NCBI GenBank assembly: GCA_000507305.1
Contig: DF239090.1
Location: forward strand, 4,650 to 68,649
Reading direction: 5' to 3'
Source of the DNA: Breviolum minutum Mf 1.05b.01
Taxonomy: Eukaryota; Sar; Dinophyceae; Suessiales; Symbiodiniaceae
DNA length: 64,000 bases
The notes under the pieces were generated by a model. The model did not search any database. It saw nothing but the letters and a program-made list of their open reading frames with translations, and was not told where the DNA came from. Positions 35,456 to 44,629 of this stretch are shown here, in pieces. Each line of letters opens with the position of its first letter. The first letter of the stretch is position 1. A program made the translations under genes and the position numbers.

Positions 35456-35800
35456 TTGTTGGATTCTTTGCTGATTGGCCTTCTCTATTTGTGTGAATTG
35501 TCCAGTCTGAGATTGCCCCAAAACCATTGGGATTTCCATGGCCCAGACTGAGATCATCCATGATCCCCACAACTGCTGCATAGCGCATTTCATGACATGG
35601 GATTATGTATCTTATGTTCTTTCGTTCACCGGTGTTTGGGTTATTCTGTATTCTTGAAGGATTTGTTTGAAAATTAGCCTTCTCTATTTGGGGGGATTTG
35701 AATGTTCCAGTCTAAGATCCCCCATGATCCCCTTTGTTCGTATGCTCACCAGTTCCTGAACATCTCGCAACTTGCATGATATGATAAGGGTGTGTTTTTT
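35456..35800. repeat. Degenerate tandem duplication, about 190-bp period
   Basis: The word GCCTTCTCTATTTG occurs at about 35,480 and 35,672. Each is followed by a CCAGTCT(G/A)AGAT word, a CATGATCCCC word and a TTCGT..CACC word in the same order. This is an old duplication of a non-coding segment. Confidence 0.6.
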
Positions 35801-36052
35801 TTCAAGGTCCTGAGTTAAGAGTTACAGCAGGATTCCCATCTGACTATTATTACAAATCTACATGGCTATGCTTTCGAAATTATGGCACCTTGCATCACCT
35901 TGCGACATTTTACCAATGGAACACGGTGAAACCTGTGGAAACCTTCCAATTCTCAAAGTTTACCGGAGAACTCCACGTCACCCCTGAGCATCGGCACCCA
36001 ATCTCAGTATCAGGTGTGAAGGGTCGACAAACCTGGCTCGTCCCATTTTACA

Positions 36053-36084
36053 CATCCCAGGCGGTGCAGGATTTCTTCCATCAA
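36053..36084. mobile_element. Family A half element
   Basis: The right arm only, containing GGTGCAGGATTTCTTCCATC. No left arm is visible. It lies 7 bp from the family B copy that follows, suggesting one element inserted into or beside the other. Confidence 0.5.
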
Positions 36085-36090
36085 GAGCAG

Positions 36091-36200
36091 TTGGTGGTTG
36101 CACCAACCCTATTGAAATATATTATATCGTCAAATTGGGTTCATCTTCCCCAAGGATCGCGGTGAACATAAAAAAAACACGTTTGTTTTTAGCCACCACC
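36091..36200. mobile_element. Family B inverted-repeat element, copy at 36.1 kb
   Basis: The left end TTGGTGGTTG, core GTCAAATTGGGTTCATCTTC and right end TTTAGCCACCACC bound 110 bp. It is adjacent to the half copy of family A. Confidence 0.65.
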
Positions 36201-36546
36201 GGTCATCTTATTATCACAAGCTGGGTGGAGGTCAAATGTCAAATACCACCTTTTGGGGAATTTGGGAGGGTGGAATGTTTGGGGTAGGGTATCAGTTTTT
36301 CAATATGAGTAATTCACTAACCAAACTGAATTTGTAACACAACTTTGTTTGGTTAGTGAGTTTGGTGTCCTGCAGTCCATAGATGTCCGTGTTCCCAGAT
36401 TCCCTAGAGTTCCTAGAGAGAGACTTCCGCGATGCTCCCATCCCGGCACACCTTTTTGGATGGAAATTCCCAACCATGAGGTTTTACACCTAAAAAAAAA
36501 AGTGACACGCCAAATCCGCAAAAAAGTAACATCGCCAAATTGACAA

Positions 36547-36748
36547 TCACATGCGGCTTGGGCCGTCAAGGACAATGGTGAGTCCCGGAATCTGATTCCC
36601 CTGGGCTAGTGGAACCACAGCCAACTCAATCCAGATGTTTGGCGGTTTGGGCCCTCGGAATGGCCCCCTGTAAGATACGCCCCTCATGAGGTCCCATAGG
36701 CTCGGCTCCTCCTTCACAAGCTGGATGCATTTTTCACTCGACGATTCA
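36547..36748 (-). pseudogene. Unknown coding remnant, C-terminal end
   Basis: A minus frame of about 66 codons ending in TGA (36,547-36,549). It is strikingly protein-like: CIQLVKEEPSLWDLMRGVSY, then GPFRGPKPPNIWIELAVVPL, then QIPGLTIVLDGPSRM. It starts immediately after the truncated dehydrogenase fragment, in that fragment's main frame but past its stop. I do not recognise the family. It could instead be a genuine terminal exon with an acceptor at TTTGCTGAG. Its GC level matches the rest of the 36.5-38.3 kb block. Confidence 0.45.
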
Positions 36749-37340
36749 GCTCCTCAGCAAACAGTGACGTTGGCCAACTTGCTCTGACCATAACGAGCCC
36801 AATGTCCGGTAGAACCACCAAGAACATACGGGGCTAAGTACAGCATCAGTCCATGAGGAGGATGAGGATTGTTGAGATTTGCAGCATCTACGGTGGGTCC
36901 ACCCTTTTCAGAAGCACCAAAGGACACTTGGGTGAGAGTTACATCTCCATACTTCTCAGCTGTTGCCTTTAGCAAAGGCCAAAGGCGAGCAGTCATCAAG
37001 AAGTGGCTCACGTGATTCGTCTGAATCTGAATGTCATAGCCATCCTTTGTCATCTGAACATCCAAGCCCATGACTCCGGCATTGTTGCAAACAATATCAA
37101 GACGATCATATTGTTTCTTGAACTCGTCTGTAAAAGTGCGGATACTTTCAAAGTCGCAATTGTCCATCTTCATGACTACAATAGGCTTTGCAGTGACACC
37201 CATTTCGGAAAGCTGCGCCTCGAGATCTGTACTGCTTGACCCTTCTCAGGATTTCGCACTGTAATGACACAGTGTGCTCCGTTGGATGCCAAGGCTTTAG
37301 TAGCATAAAATCCTAACCCAGAAGAGGTGAGTAATCTGGA
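36735..37340 (-). pseudogene. Short-chain dehydrogenase/reductase remnant (retinol-dehydrogenase-like)
   Basis: Seen directly: a Rossmann-type start SSGLGFYATKALASNGAH with VITVRNPEKGQ, then LDIVCNNAGVMG (the SDR NNAG motif), the segment DIQIQTNHVSHFLMTARL, and the catalytic YGQSK followed by LANV and, in another frame, AEELNRR. These are classical SDR landmarks in order, closest in style to retinol dehydrogenase/WWOX-like members that bind NAD(P). It is broken by a frameshift of about 1 base near 37,215, another near 36,756, and loss of both the start (no complete TGxxxGxG) and the last third of the usual roughly 300 residues. No introns interrupt it, which suggests a retrocopy. Expression is not expected. 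Confidence 0.8.
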
Positions 37341-37403
37341 AACATGGTTTCTGACTGTATGACGCATTCAAAAGCAAACACACGATTTTCTTGACTTAGC
37401 ATC

Positions 37404-38290
37404 ACTCTAATTGGCGGTTGCCAACGGATCTTTAGACTTGAGGTTGTAGCCTTTGTCCCCATATTCCACTTTCAATTGTTCCAACTTCGGCCACACATCA
37501 CGTTTCTTCACATTCTTCATGGCCATTTCGACGGTTTTCTCTTGCAAAGGGGTGTAATAAAAGGATGCTCTTCCAAATCCGGACACTGTGCGAGGCCCAT
37601 CAAGAGTGCAGTCACTCCTGTATCTGTGCCAATCTTGTCTGCATTCACCTCCTTCAAAGAACATTCGCCGACCTTCAAGGCCTTGCCCAATGCACTGAGC
37701 CCTTTATCTGTGACATCCGTAGAACTGACATCTACTGTATACTCTCCAAGCCCTGCTTCTGCAACAGTTCTGCCAAAGCTTCTGCTGCACCATTTCCAAA
37801 GCCCGAACCACCCACATAAATCTTCTTCAAGGAGGAGCCTTCACACCGAAACGAACGGCCTCAGAAAGCCAGCGTAGGCCACATCCGCGATGGAATTGTG
37901 AGCGAGCATCGCCAAGGCCTTCCCGAGATCCTCAGCTGCACCCTCCAGGTTTGTGCTGGACAAAGCAATTGACTTGAGCTTCAGCGTGGAAGCCTTCGGT
38001 GCGAGCACTCGACTGAACTCCTGGAGCCCGTCCGCGGAGATGTCTCCCTTGGTGCATTCAAAACGTTCCGAGTTGGAAAGGGCAACGACCATCTCAGCCA
38101 TGGCTTTCATCGCCGGCTGCAATCTATGTCTGCAATTTTCTGTTGGGCCGAGATTCATTGGACTTCTGGATCTCTTTCTGCATGTCAGCTTTCCATGTCT
38201 CATTTGAGAGGACTGGAAAGACGACATGCAACAAGAGATCCAGAAGTCCAATGAATCTCCGGCTGCAAATTGCCAGGCTTTCATGTCTTA
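37404..38290 (-). pseudogene. Leucine-rich-repeat (ribonuclease-inhibitor type) remnant
   Basis: The minus strand carries repeated LRR-like units: KLKSIALSSTNLEGAAEDLG and KALAMLAHN, then SLKKIYVGGSGFGNGAAEAL and AELLQKQGLES, then VDVSSTDVTDKGLSALGKAL, then SLKEVNADKIGTDTGVTALL. The tail KLEQLKVEYGDKGYNLKSKD ends in TAG. Successive units lie in different frames, with at least three shifts (near 37,861, 37,735 and 37,570), so no intact protein can be read. There are no introns. The upstream part overlaps the large hairpin at 38,147-38,263. It lies head-to-tail with the dehydrogenase remnant, only about 60 bp apart. Confidence 0.7.
38147..38263. repeat. Near-perfect hairpin with essentially no loop
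   Basis: Two inverted arms of about 58 bp meet at TCTCATTTGAGA (centre about 38,203). Shared words include AGATTCATTGGACTTCTGG and, reversed, CCAGAAGTCCAATGAATCT, plus TGCATGTC and TTTCCA. A few mismatches only. Such a cruciform is unusual in a coding-like region. It looks like an inverted duplication of part of the LRR remnant's 5' end. Confidence 0.85.
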
Positions 38291-38350
38291 ATTCTATGTC
38301 TGCTATCTGAAGTGCGGCAACTTGTTGCTCCTGTCCACCAGTGATCAATG

Positions 38351-39064
38351 TCACACCGGCCTGTCAAAGTACTTGATATTCTCCGGATTTTTGATCCATT
38401 GAGGGTAATACTTGTCCTCAAGCTTGGTGGGGCCACTGGCTGGCCCCACAAGATGAGGATCCCATGTTGCGATAACTTGTATGACTCGCTAGGGTCAGTT
38501 TTTGTGATTCAAATGGCTTGATTCAAAACATGTCCGGAGATGAGATTGTATACCCTCCAGGCAACTAACATATCCCTCCTTGGGAAAAGGAAAATAATCT
38601 TCAAAAGTGCGGGATATGATAGTTCGCAGGAGGGTAGACCCCTTTGCTTCTCTTTATTCTACCTTGCGGAATAAGTTCATCATAATCCACCTCAAACTGG
38701 ACATCATCACCAGCTGGATCACTGGAAATAAACACAGCCCCACAAAACAGAACCGTAAACTTCAATAGGTCACTAAGTTTTGGTAAATAGGCATCATTTG
38801 ATCTCAGCAAATGACATGTCATCAAAGCTCACATGAGTTTTTACAGTGTTCCCATGTGATCCCCATGTTTTTGTTTCTGCATCCCTTTACCCAACAAACC
38901 AACCAACCAACCAACCAACCAACCAACCGTTTTAATGCCTGGGAAACCTGCATTTTGTTGAACCCCAACCACCAGCTGAGCCGCGGTACATGCGACCATG
39001 TAGTCCAACGACAACCTTCAAGGCTCGGTGCCAAGCGCCTGGCGGAAGTGTCCCGATCTCTCCG
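38351..39064 (-). CDS. Three-exon minus-strand gene 3' end, unknown product
   Basis: Exon 38,973-39,064 (92 bp, acceptor TATCTTGCGTAG, donor CAGCTG|GTGG), exon 38,663-38,721 (59 bp, acceptor TTTATTTCCAG, donor CGCAAG|GTAGAA) and terminal exon 38,351-38,475 (125 bp, acceptor ATACAAG, stop TGA). Phases fit at both junctions (2 then 1). The protein reads RRLAPSLEGCRWTTWSHVPR, then DPAGDDVQFEVDYDELIPQ, then ATWDPHLVGPASGPTKLEDK and YYPQWIKNPENIKYFDRPV. An alternative frame of the first exon (EIGTLPPGAWHRALKVVVGL) also looks coding but breaks the phase. The last 40 residues look conserved, but I cannot name the family. The last acceptor is the weakest point. Confidence 0.5.
38897..38928. repeat. 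(CCAA)n tetranucleotide repeat
   Basis: About eight CCAA units. They lie inside the predicted intron 38,722-38,972 of the gene ending at 38,351. Confidence 0.88.
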
Positions 39065-39380
39065 CTACGCAAGATAGGTGAAGCCCACCCAGACATCACT
39101 AGATAACATGTGTGTGTATATATATATATATAGATGTAACATATGTAATATATGGAATATATGTAATATATATATATATATACATATATGTGCTTATATA
39201 CTCCTAATCTCCCAGATTGTGTATGTAAATTGGAGGTCAAGTATATAATGGTTAAACATCAAAATCAGCCCAAATATACAACTTGGAAATCAATGGAAAT
39301 CAGTGGATCATGATTTTTTTTGTGGCATGAAGTCGCTTCCATGTTTCCCCTTGAAGGAGCCGATGATGAGATCTCTCTCC

Positions 39381-39442
39381 CTAAATTTACCATAAAAATC
39401 AACCATTCACGTAGATAAATATGCCAGTCCCATGGATGGTAT
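39381..39442. mobile_element. Family C inverted-repeat element, partial
   Basis: Contains CATAAAAATCAACCATTCAC and CCAGTCCCATGGATGGTAT, in the same orientation as the copy at 44.2 kb. The left end is missing or diverged. Confidence 0.5.
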
Positions 39443-39850
39443 GGGAAAAGAAAGGCGCAACTATACAAAATATATTCTCAACCATTGGAGGCAGGATTGT
39501 ACCACAAATCACCGGTTCTAAGAAGCAGAAGTCCTATGGGGTTGAACTATACACAATTGGAGTCAGTTCAATCCTTATGTCATCGGAACTGAGGCATTAC
39601 AGGCGTACATCATATATTTATAGAATCATCGAATGACGAGTATGATGTCCCCTTTTTTTTCTCACTAAAGCATCCTAAAATATCAAATAAAACACATCAC
39701 TTAGGATGTTTCAAAAAACAACAAGAAAAAACCTCGGAGTTTTTTGATGTGAGAAAACACCACCATGTTCCTTGGTGCAAAAAATCCCCAAACGCCTCGG
39801 GCTTCGCTTCGTTGCCTTTTCTTTGGCGCTCCTTGGGTGGCAAAAATGGT

Positions 39851-39965
39851 ACACTCCCTGAAACTAACAGTTCGCACCTGCCAGGAAGCCGGCCCCCAAA
39901 AGGAAACAATCATCTTCCAAAAAAAAATCAATTTTCAGGGGCGAGCTGTTAGTTTCAGGGAGGGT
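39851..39965. mobile_element. Inverted-repeat element D (single copy)
   Basis: The left arm ACTCCCTGAAACTAACAG and the right arm CTGTTAGTTTCAGGGAG are inverted copies, continuing to about 24 bp with two mismatches, bounding 115 bp. Both ends read TTAGTTTCAG|GGAG outward, which resembles a splice acceptor; the same TAGTTTCAGGGA word borders element E at 52.26 kb. Confidence 0.75.
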
Positions 39966-40222
39966 AACCCAATGTCACTACAGTTATAGAATGTTGTAGC
40001 ATAGTCACTATAGTCATATATAGTAGTTAGTTGGTTACCGTAACTATACTAAATCCACTTCAATAGAACTATCTACAGGCAGGTGTGGTCGAATTCAGTT
40101 GACCCAAAAAATCAAAGTAGTTGACCCAATCCAATCTGATCCATGTAGCTAAGCGAATCCAATCAATCAACATCAATTCATGCCTCCCTACAATCACTCA
40201 CTAATGATATTAATATCATCAC

Positions 40223-40338
40223 ATACTGTTGATGGAAAAAAACGGCAAACCAGTTGATATGGTAAAAACCACACTCACACTATTTAGGGTTTTATACATC
40301 CCAGGGGGTTTTCCGGATTTCTGAACCATCAAAAGTAT
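40223..40338. mobile_element. Inverted-repeat element, family A
   Basis: The left end ATACTGTTGATGG and right end CCATCAAAAGTAT, with CCCAGGGGGTTTTCCGGATT internally, align with the other family A copies. 116 bp. Confidence 0.7.
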
Positions 40339-40516
40339 CATCACCATCATCCACATCGGAAAGGATGGGAAAAAACAATACCAATCCTGAATGCATGTTT
40401 GGATGGACAACGTTCCTCAAATCCTGAGAGGGGCGTTGTAGACAAAAACTTGCAGGTTCACAACATCTTACCACAGCTGGAGGTAAGATCTCTACGACCT
40501 GCTTCCTAGGGTCAAA

Positions 40517-40855
40517 TTAGAACATCTCCAGAACAGTCTTGCAAAAACTCCAGCAAAAGCACCGTCCCATTGTCTCACCAGTCAGGAAGTATAAAGGAAC
40601 AACCACTCCGCAACAAAAAGCCAAGTGCCAACCAAAATTACCTACAAGAAACCACCCTAAATCATCACCTACACCACCTTGACCCCCTATACCCATCATG
40701 TCATCCAAAAACCTCGGGCAGCCCGGCGGTTTACTCCTGGGACGTGGCAATTCCTCCGAGTCGTCCGACATGTCCTGGCGGAGATGCTGGTTGGGTGAAG
40801 CAATCAACACTTGCAACGCGCCCATGCCAGTCCTCAGGATCTCGTAAACCATCAT
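40517..40855 (-). CDS. Candidate exon region, unknown product
   Basis: A minus frame of about 112 codons: a polar, acidic/proline-rich first half (QHLRQDMSDDSEELPRPRS) then a hydrophobic half (WHLAFCCGVVVPLYFL) that could be a membrane helix or just an intron read through. AG|G junctions near 40,735 and 40,711 may be splice sites. The plus strand is partly open. Confidence 0.3.
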   Translation of the reverse strand: MMVYEILRTGMGALQVLIASPNQHLRQDMSDDSEELPRPRSKPPGCPRFLDDMMGIGGQGGVGDDLGWFLVGNFGWHLAFCCGVVVPLYFLTGETMGRCFCWSFCKTVLEMF

Positions 40856-40877
40856 ATTTCCAACCAGGAAGTGCCTG

Positions 40878-41161
40878 AACCATATTGGATGTTAGATGTT
40901 GGTCTGTCACACAATTCCGAAGAGAAAAATCCATTCAGGCAAGGCCGAAACGAGAGACGAAATGAGGCATCCGTCACATTCCTTATTACATACATTCACG
41001 AAAAGAGTAAAACAAGTGATGAGATCTGGATGCGCCGCATATATGAAGGATTTTTTTACAAATTGATAGTGAGCCCTGAAAGTTTTGATCAAATGATGAA
41101 GTTCCGCAAGCATCACAACTTGATCTGTCTTGGTCTTGGATGCATGGAATATGTAATTTGA
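40878..41161 (+). CDS. Possible exon, about 95 codons, unknown product
   Basis: A plus frame with motifs NERRNEASVTFLITYIHEKS and DEIWMRRIYEGFFYKLIVSP, ending at a stop at 41,161. The minus strand is also open over this interval (about 89 codons). No splice sites clearly support either. Confidence 0.28.
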
Positions 41162-41454
41162 ATCTAATTCATCCAAAGTCTATCCCAAATCACAACAAAA
41201 AACACCACTATTTCAGCTCATGTGTGCCGCAGCTTCTTTTTAAACATTGACTACATATGTTTCATGAGGCCATTTGATGATCCTGGGTTTTGAAACCTCA
41301 TGGACTTTCTGTGTGTCTGCGTTTATCTTGACCCAATTGGGCTGCCAGGCTTTAGCAACATAGTTACCTCAGTACCCCAAGATGTGAGCCAGAAGGCCAG
41401 AAGTCTGCAATGACCTTTGATACATGGGCCAACTTGGAAGTACCCTCATCTCTC

Positions 41455-41497
<43 letters not shown>
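41455..41497. repeat. (ATC)n trinucleotide repeat
   Basis: About 14 uninterrupted ATC/TCA triplets, the reverse complement of the GAT arrays at 15.4 and 32.1 kb. Confidence 0.9.
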
Positions 41498-42183
41498 AAT
41501 TTTGTAGGAAAACCTTAAGAAACATCCAACAAATATCGAACCTACATAGCATTAGCTTAATACCCAGGACCTATAGACTCTAGGCGCATGGTTCCGCATC
41601 GTCTCCAAAACCCGTCACCGTTTGGCTCCCTGGGCCCCTCGAACTTCCTCGGGTGCCATTGGCCTCAGCGATTCGGGCTGAGAGTGGAGAAGTTGACCTG
41701 GAGATTTTGGTGTTGTGGTTTTAAGAGGCCGAAACGACCTAAACGTATTTTTTAACCATGTATTTTCAATTTGTTTTGAAAGATCCATATTTTCCATATT
41801 TTTTTACTTGCAACTCCGAAACTGTTTCAAGCTCCGAGCTCTTCGACTTGAGTTGTTTGCGGGGGGTGTTGTATTGGTTAGCCTGCATGCCTGAAGTTTT
41901 GCAAATGTTTCACTGGCCAGCCCATGGAAGGCGGCTTTGGGGAGACGAGGACTGCAATCCCTTTTAGGAGATTCTGGTCAACCCTTCTAAAAATGAGAAA
42001 AGTCAAGGATGCGCCCTGCCGATTTTGACAGAACATCAAAATGATTCAATCCCCAAACCTGAGTAAAACAAACACCACCATTTTTCAAATATGTGTCAAC
42101 CACGAAACCTTGACTTCTTTGCTAAGAAACACTCCAACTCCAGCCATATCTAGCCAGCAAATGTTGATCCCAAGGGCCCCAAC

Positions 42184-42316
42184 CTTTGTGATCTGTTCCA
42201 TGAGTGTATTCCATGGCACCTTAGAGAAAGGTGCCATGACACTCTGCAACCAACCGAAAGCAACTTGTCCCTATGTTTCTTGGGAAGCCAAATTTGGAAT
42301 CTCTGGCCCTTGTTTT
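42184..42316 (-). CDS. Candidate 133-bp exon, unknown product
   Basis: The acceptor GTGTATGTCTCCAG (exon start 42,316) and donor ATCACAAAG|GTTGGG bound an open minus frame, basic and Trp-containing (KGQRFQIWLPKKHRDKLLSV; HGIHSWNRSQR). A small hairpin GGCACC..GGTGCC lies inside. Both sites are canonical; the family is unknown. Confidence 0.42.
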
Positions 42317-42733
42317 CTGGAGACATACACACACACAAAGGGGTGAACCAACAGTGTAAAATGATAAATGCACCTGGCATATGCATGTTAATTGTTATAT
42401 ACAAATTCTTTTGCGAGAGCATCGGCTCGGAATCTTAACCTGGGATATCTCACGCATCGCTATGTGACTGTCCAACAGAATAAGGTTTTGGTGATTCTTG
42501 CAGGGTAGATAGAGACCTGACAATGACATGCCTCCTGATGAAAGCACCAAATTCTTCGGGAGGCAAGTTTAGTAAAAGCTAACGATCATCAAATCATATC
42601 TATACATTATATATCGAATATTTAATACCCAGGTATCTGTACCTTATTGATCCTTATTGTATCTTCATCGTGATAAAGGGACACTAAAAGTGAACGGTGG
42701 ATACCCAAGTCGACCTTCTTCTCACTTTCTCAG

Positions 42734-42814
42734 CGATGCATTGTGCATCTCCAAATTATTCCTTCAACATCACCCCGATGATATCTGGTGCCGTTTCAGG
42801 AGTCCTTTACCAAG
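42734..42814 (+). CDS. Candidate 81-bp exon, unknown product
   Basis: The acceptor CTTCTCACTTTCTCAG and donor TTTACCAAG|GTACATC bound 27 codons (DALCISKLFLQHHPDDIWC then FRSPLPR), phase 2 in and out. A further open plus frame with motif GLEKQVERFKQQRVSLLWAN follows at about 43,000-43,210 and may belong to the same gene. Confidence 0.4.
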
Positions 42815-43439
42815 GTACATCTTGACATGTCAAAGGCCTGCATGCAACAAATTGCTTGGATCAAGGGCAGTCTCACATCTTGGATATCTTGGATCAAGTC
42901 GATGTGGAATGTGCTTGGTGGTATCTATAGCAATGTCATTCAACTACACATTCACAGGTAAAGTTGTCCGAATCGAATTCTATGACAGGTGAAACTTTAT
43001 GGATTCAAGAGTGGATTTTGTTGAAGAGAATGGCTTGTTGGAAGCAATCAATGTCATTTAGTGGTTCTGGTTTAGAAAAACAAGTTGAAAGGTTTAAACA
43101 GCAAAGAGTTTCCCTTTTATGGGCCAATATTATCAAAACAACTTGTTACCACAGTCCTAAAAAGTTGGGCCCGTTTTACCTTAGACAATCACTTTTACCT
43201 GAATTGCATTGAATTGTTTCTTCCTTTTTGGACACATTCCCCTTTTCAAACATCTCAAGAGTGACTGTCTAAATATGCTTGGTTGCAAACATCTTCATAG
43301 AAATCAATGCAAAGTCAAGTCCTTCCATTCCAAGAAAACGCTTAAAACTTCATTCAAAACAACCCCATACAATTTTGGCCTGACCGGGATACAACAAGCT
43401 CCCTTTCCGCGCCCAGCTGCCCCTACCTGGCAATAGGTC

Positions 43440-43640
43440 CTTTTGTCACAGAGATGGAGGATAAGCGTCGTCCCGACAAAGAGAAGCGTTTCTGGGGCGG
43501 AAGTTCACGTTCCTAAGGGCCAGCGAGGGCTGATAAAATGTCTGAAGTGGTTTGGGCTACACCAATCCCGAATCCCGAAACTGATTATATTAGTGCCAAA
43601 AAGGGGTTCCCATCATGGAAAAAACACAATCCTCATTTAG
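43440..43640 (+). CDS. Possible plus-strand coding remnant
   Basis: After a TTTTGTCACAG acceptor one plus frame reads MEDKRRPDKEKRFWGG, meets a TAA, then continues in the same frame as MSEVVWATPIPNPETDYISA and KKGFPSWKKHNPHLDYRPLH to a stop. It looks like a protein interrupted by one stop codon, so either a decayed gene or an unseen short intron. A second plus frame is open across the whole interval. Family not recognised. Confidence 0.3.
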   Translation, partial: LLSQRWRISVVPTKRSVSGAEVHVPKGQRGLIKCLKWFGLHQSRIPKLIILVPKRGSHHGKNTILI

Positions 43641-44198
43641 ATTACCGTCCTTTACATTAACCAAGCAGGAGCTTTTTTTTGCTGTAGCTGACCTGAAGCT
43701 CTGAAACATCATTTTCTGCTAACCAGCTTTGGAGGAGCCATGTTGGCAATCTACCATAGCATGACATAGGTGGACATCCCTGGCAATCGTGGATGTTCAT
43801 TATAGCCAGCTACTGGATGACCGGAAGCTAATTTCAAATGTTCACGAGTATACCCTGCTGTTCTCATGTTTGCTGTGTAGGAGATACCGTTGTTGATGGG
43901 CAAAAATGAGGAGACAACAAACAAGGATTCCAGAAAATTACGCGAAGAGTTCTGCAACGCCTGACGTGTGCTTCTAGAAACATTTGCAGCCCTTCATCAC
44001 AAGATCCTGCCAAAAATTCCAGCATCTCACTATCTCATGTGTGTTTTCAAAGCCTAATATGCAACAGTTTTTTTTTGGAAAGTACAACACAACCTTGGTT
44101 CTTCCCAAGCACTTCCCATGTGCCAGTGCTTAACACCTTGGTGACTCCAGTGATACCTTGGCTTCCAAACCTGAGTTCAACAGCTATACCCCCATATG

Positions 44199-44290
44199 AT
44201 CCATGGGACGAACGGTATATCTACCTACATTTACCCAAAAAAAATCAACCTTTCATGTAGGTATCAATATACCAGTCCCATGGATGGTAT
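44199..44290. mobile_element. Family C inverted-repeat element, reference copy
   Basis: The left end GATCCATGGGACGAACGGTA and the right end CCAGTCCCATGGATGGTAT bound about 92 bp, with CTACCTACATTTACCC and TTTCATGTAGGTATC as inner inverted arms. It aligns with copies at 5.3, 39.4 and 61.0 kb. Confidence 0.72.
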
Positions 44291-44524
44291 GTTTTTTCTT
44301 TAGGCTACGGTAAGAAAAAAACGTAGGTTGACGGTTGATCGGTTGTAAAAGTCAACTTGGAGGATGAAGAACTTCCCCCCCTCAGACTTGGGGGAAGTGT
44401 CTTCCTGCGAAGTCTCGGTGAGAGTTAAAAAAACACTTGCTTGGGGGAAACCTGCAAGTAAGAATCGAAGTTTGCTTTTTTGGAATCCAAGTTGGGATTC
44501 TAAATGGAATCAAAGAATTTCCTA

Positions 44525-44620
44525 GGTGGTGGTCTCAACCCCTTTGAAAAATATGAGTCAAAATGGGTTCATCTTCCCCAATTTTCGGGGTGAAAATAAA
44601 AAATATTTGAAACCACCACC
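44525..44620. mobile_element. Family B inverted-repeat element, reference copy
   Basis: The ends GGTGGTGGTCTCAA and TTTGAAACCACCACC are near-perfect inverted copies bounding 96 bp, with core GTCAAAATGGGTTCATCTTC and an inner CCCCAATTTTCGGGG hairpin. Confidence 0.82.
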
Positions 44621-44629
44621 CAGTTTCTC

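Noticed and set aside
37310..37345. Strong plus-strand donor AGAAGAG|GTGAGTAA
   Set aside because: It lies inside the minus-strand dehydrogenase remnant and the plus strand upstream has stops in most frames; probably chance.
38897..38928. CCAA array considered as a CRISPR-like or other ordered repeat
   Set aside because: Simple tetranucleotide microsatellite without spacers, inside a predicted intron. No CRISPR array exists in the window.
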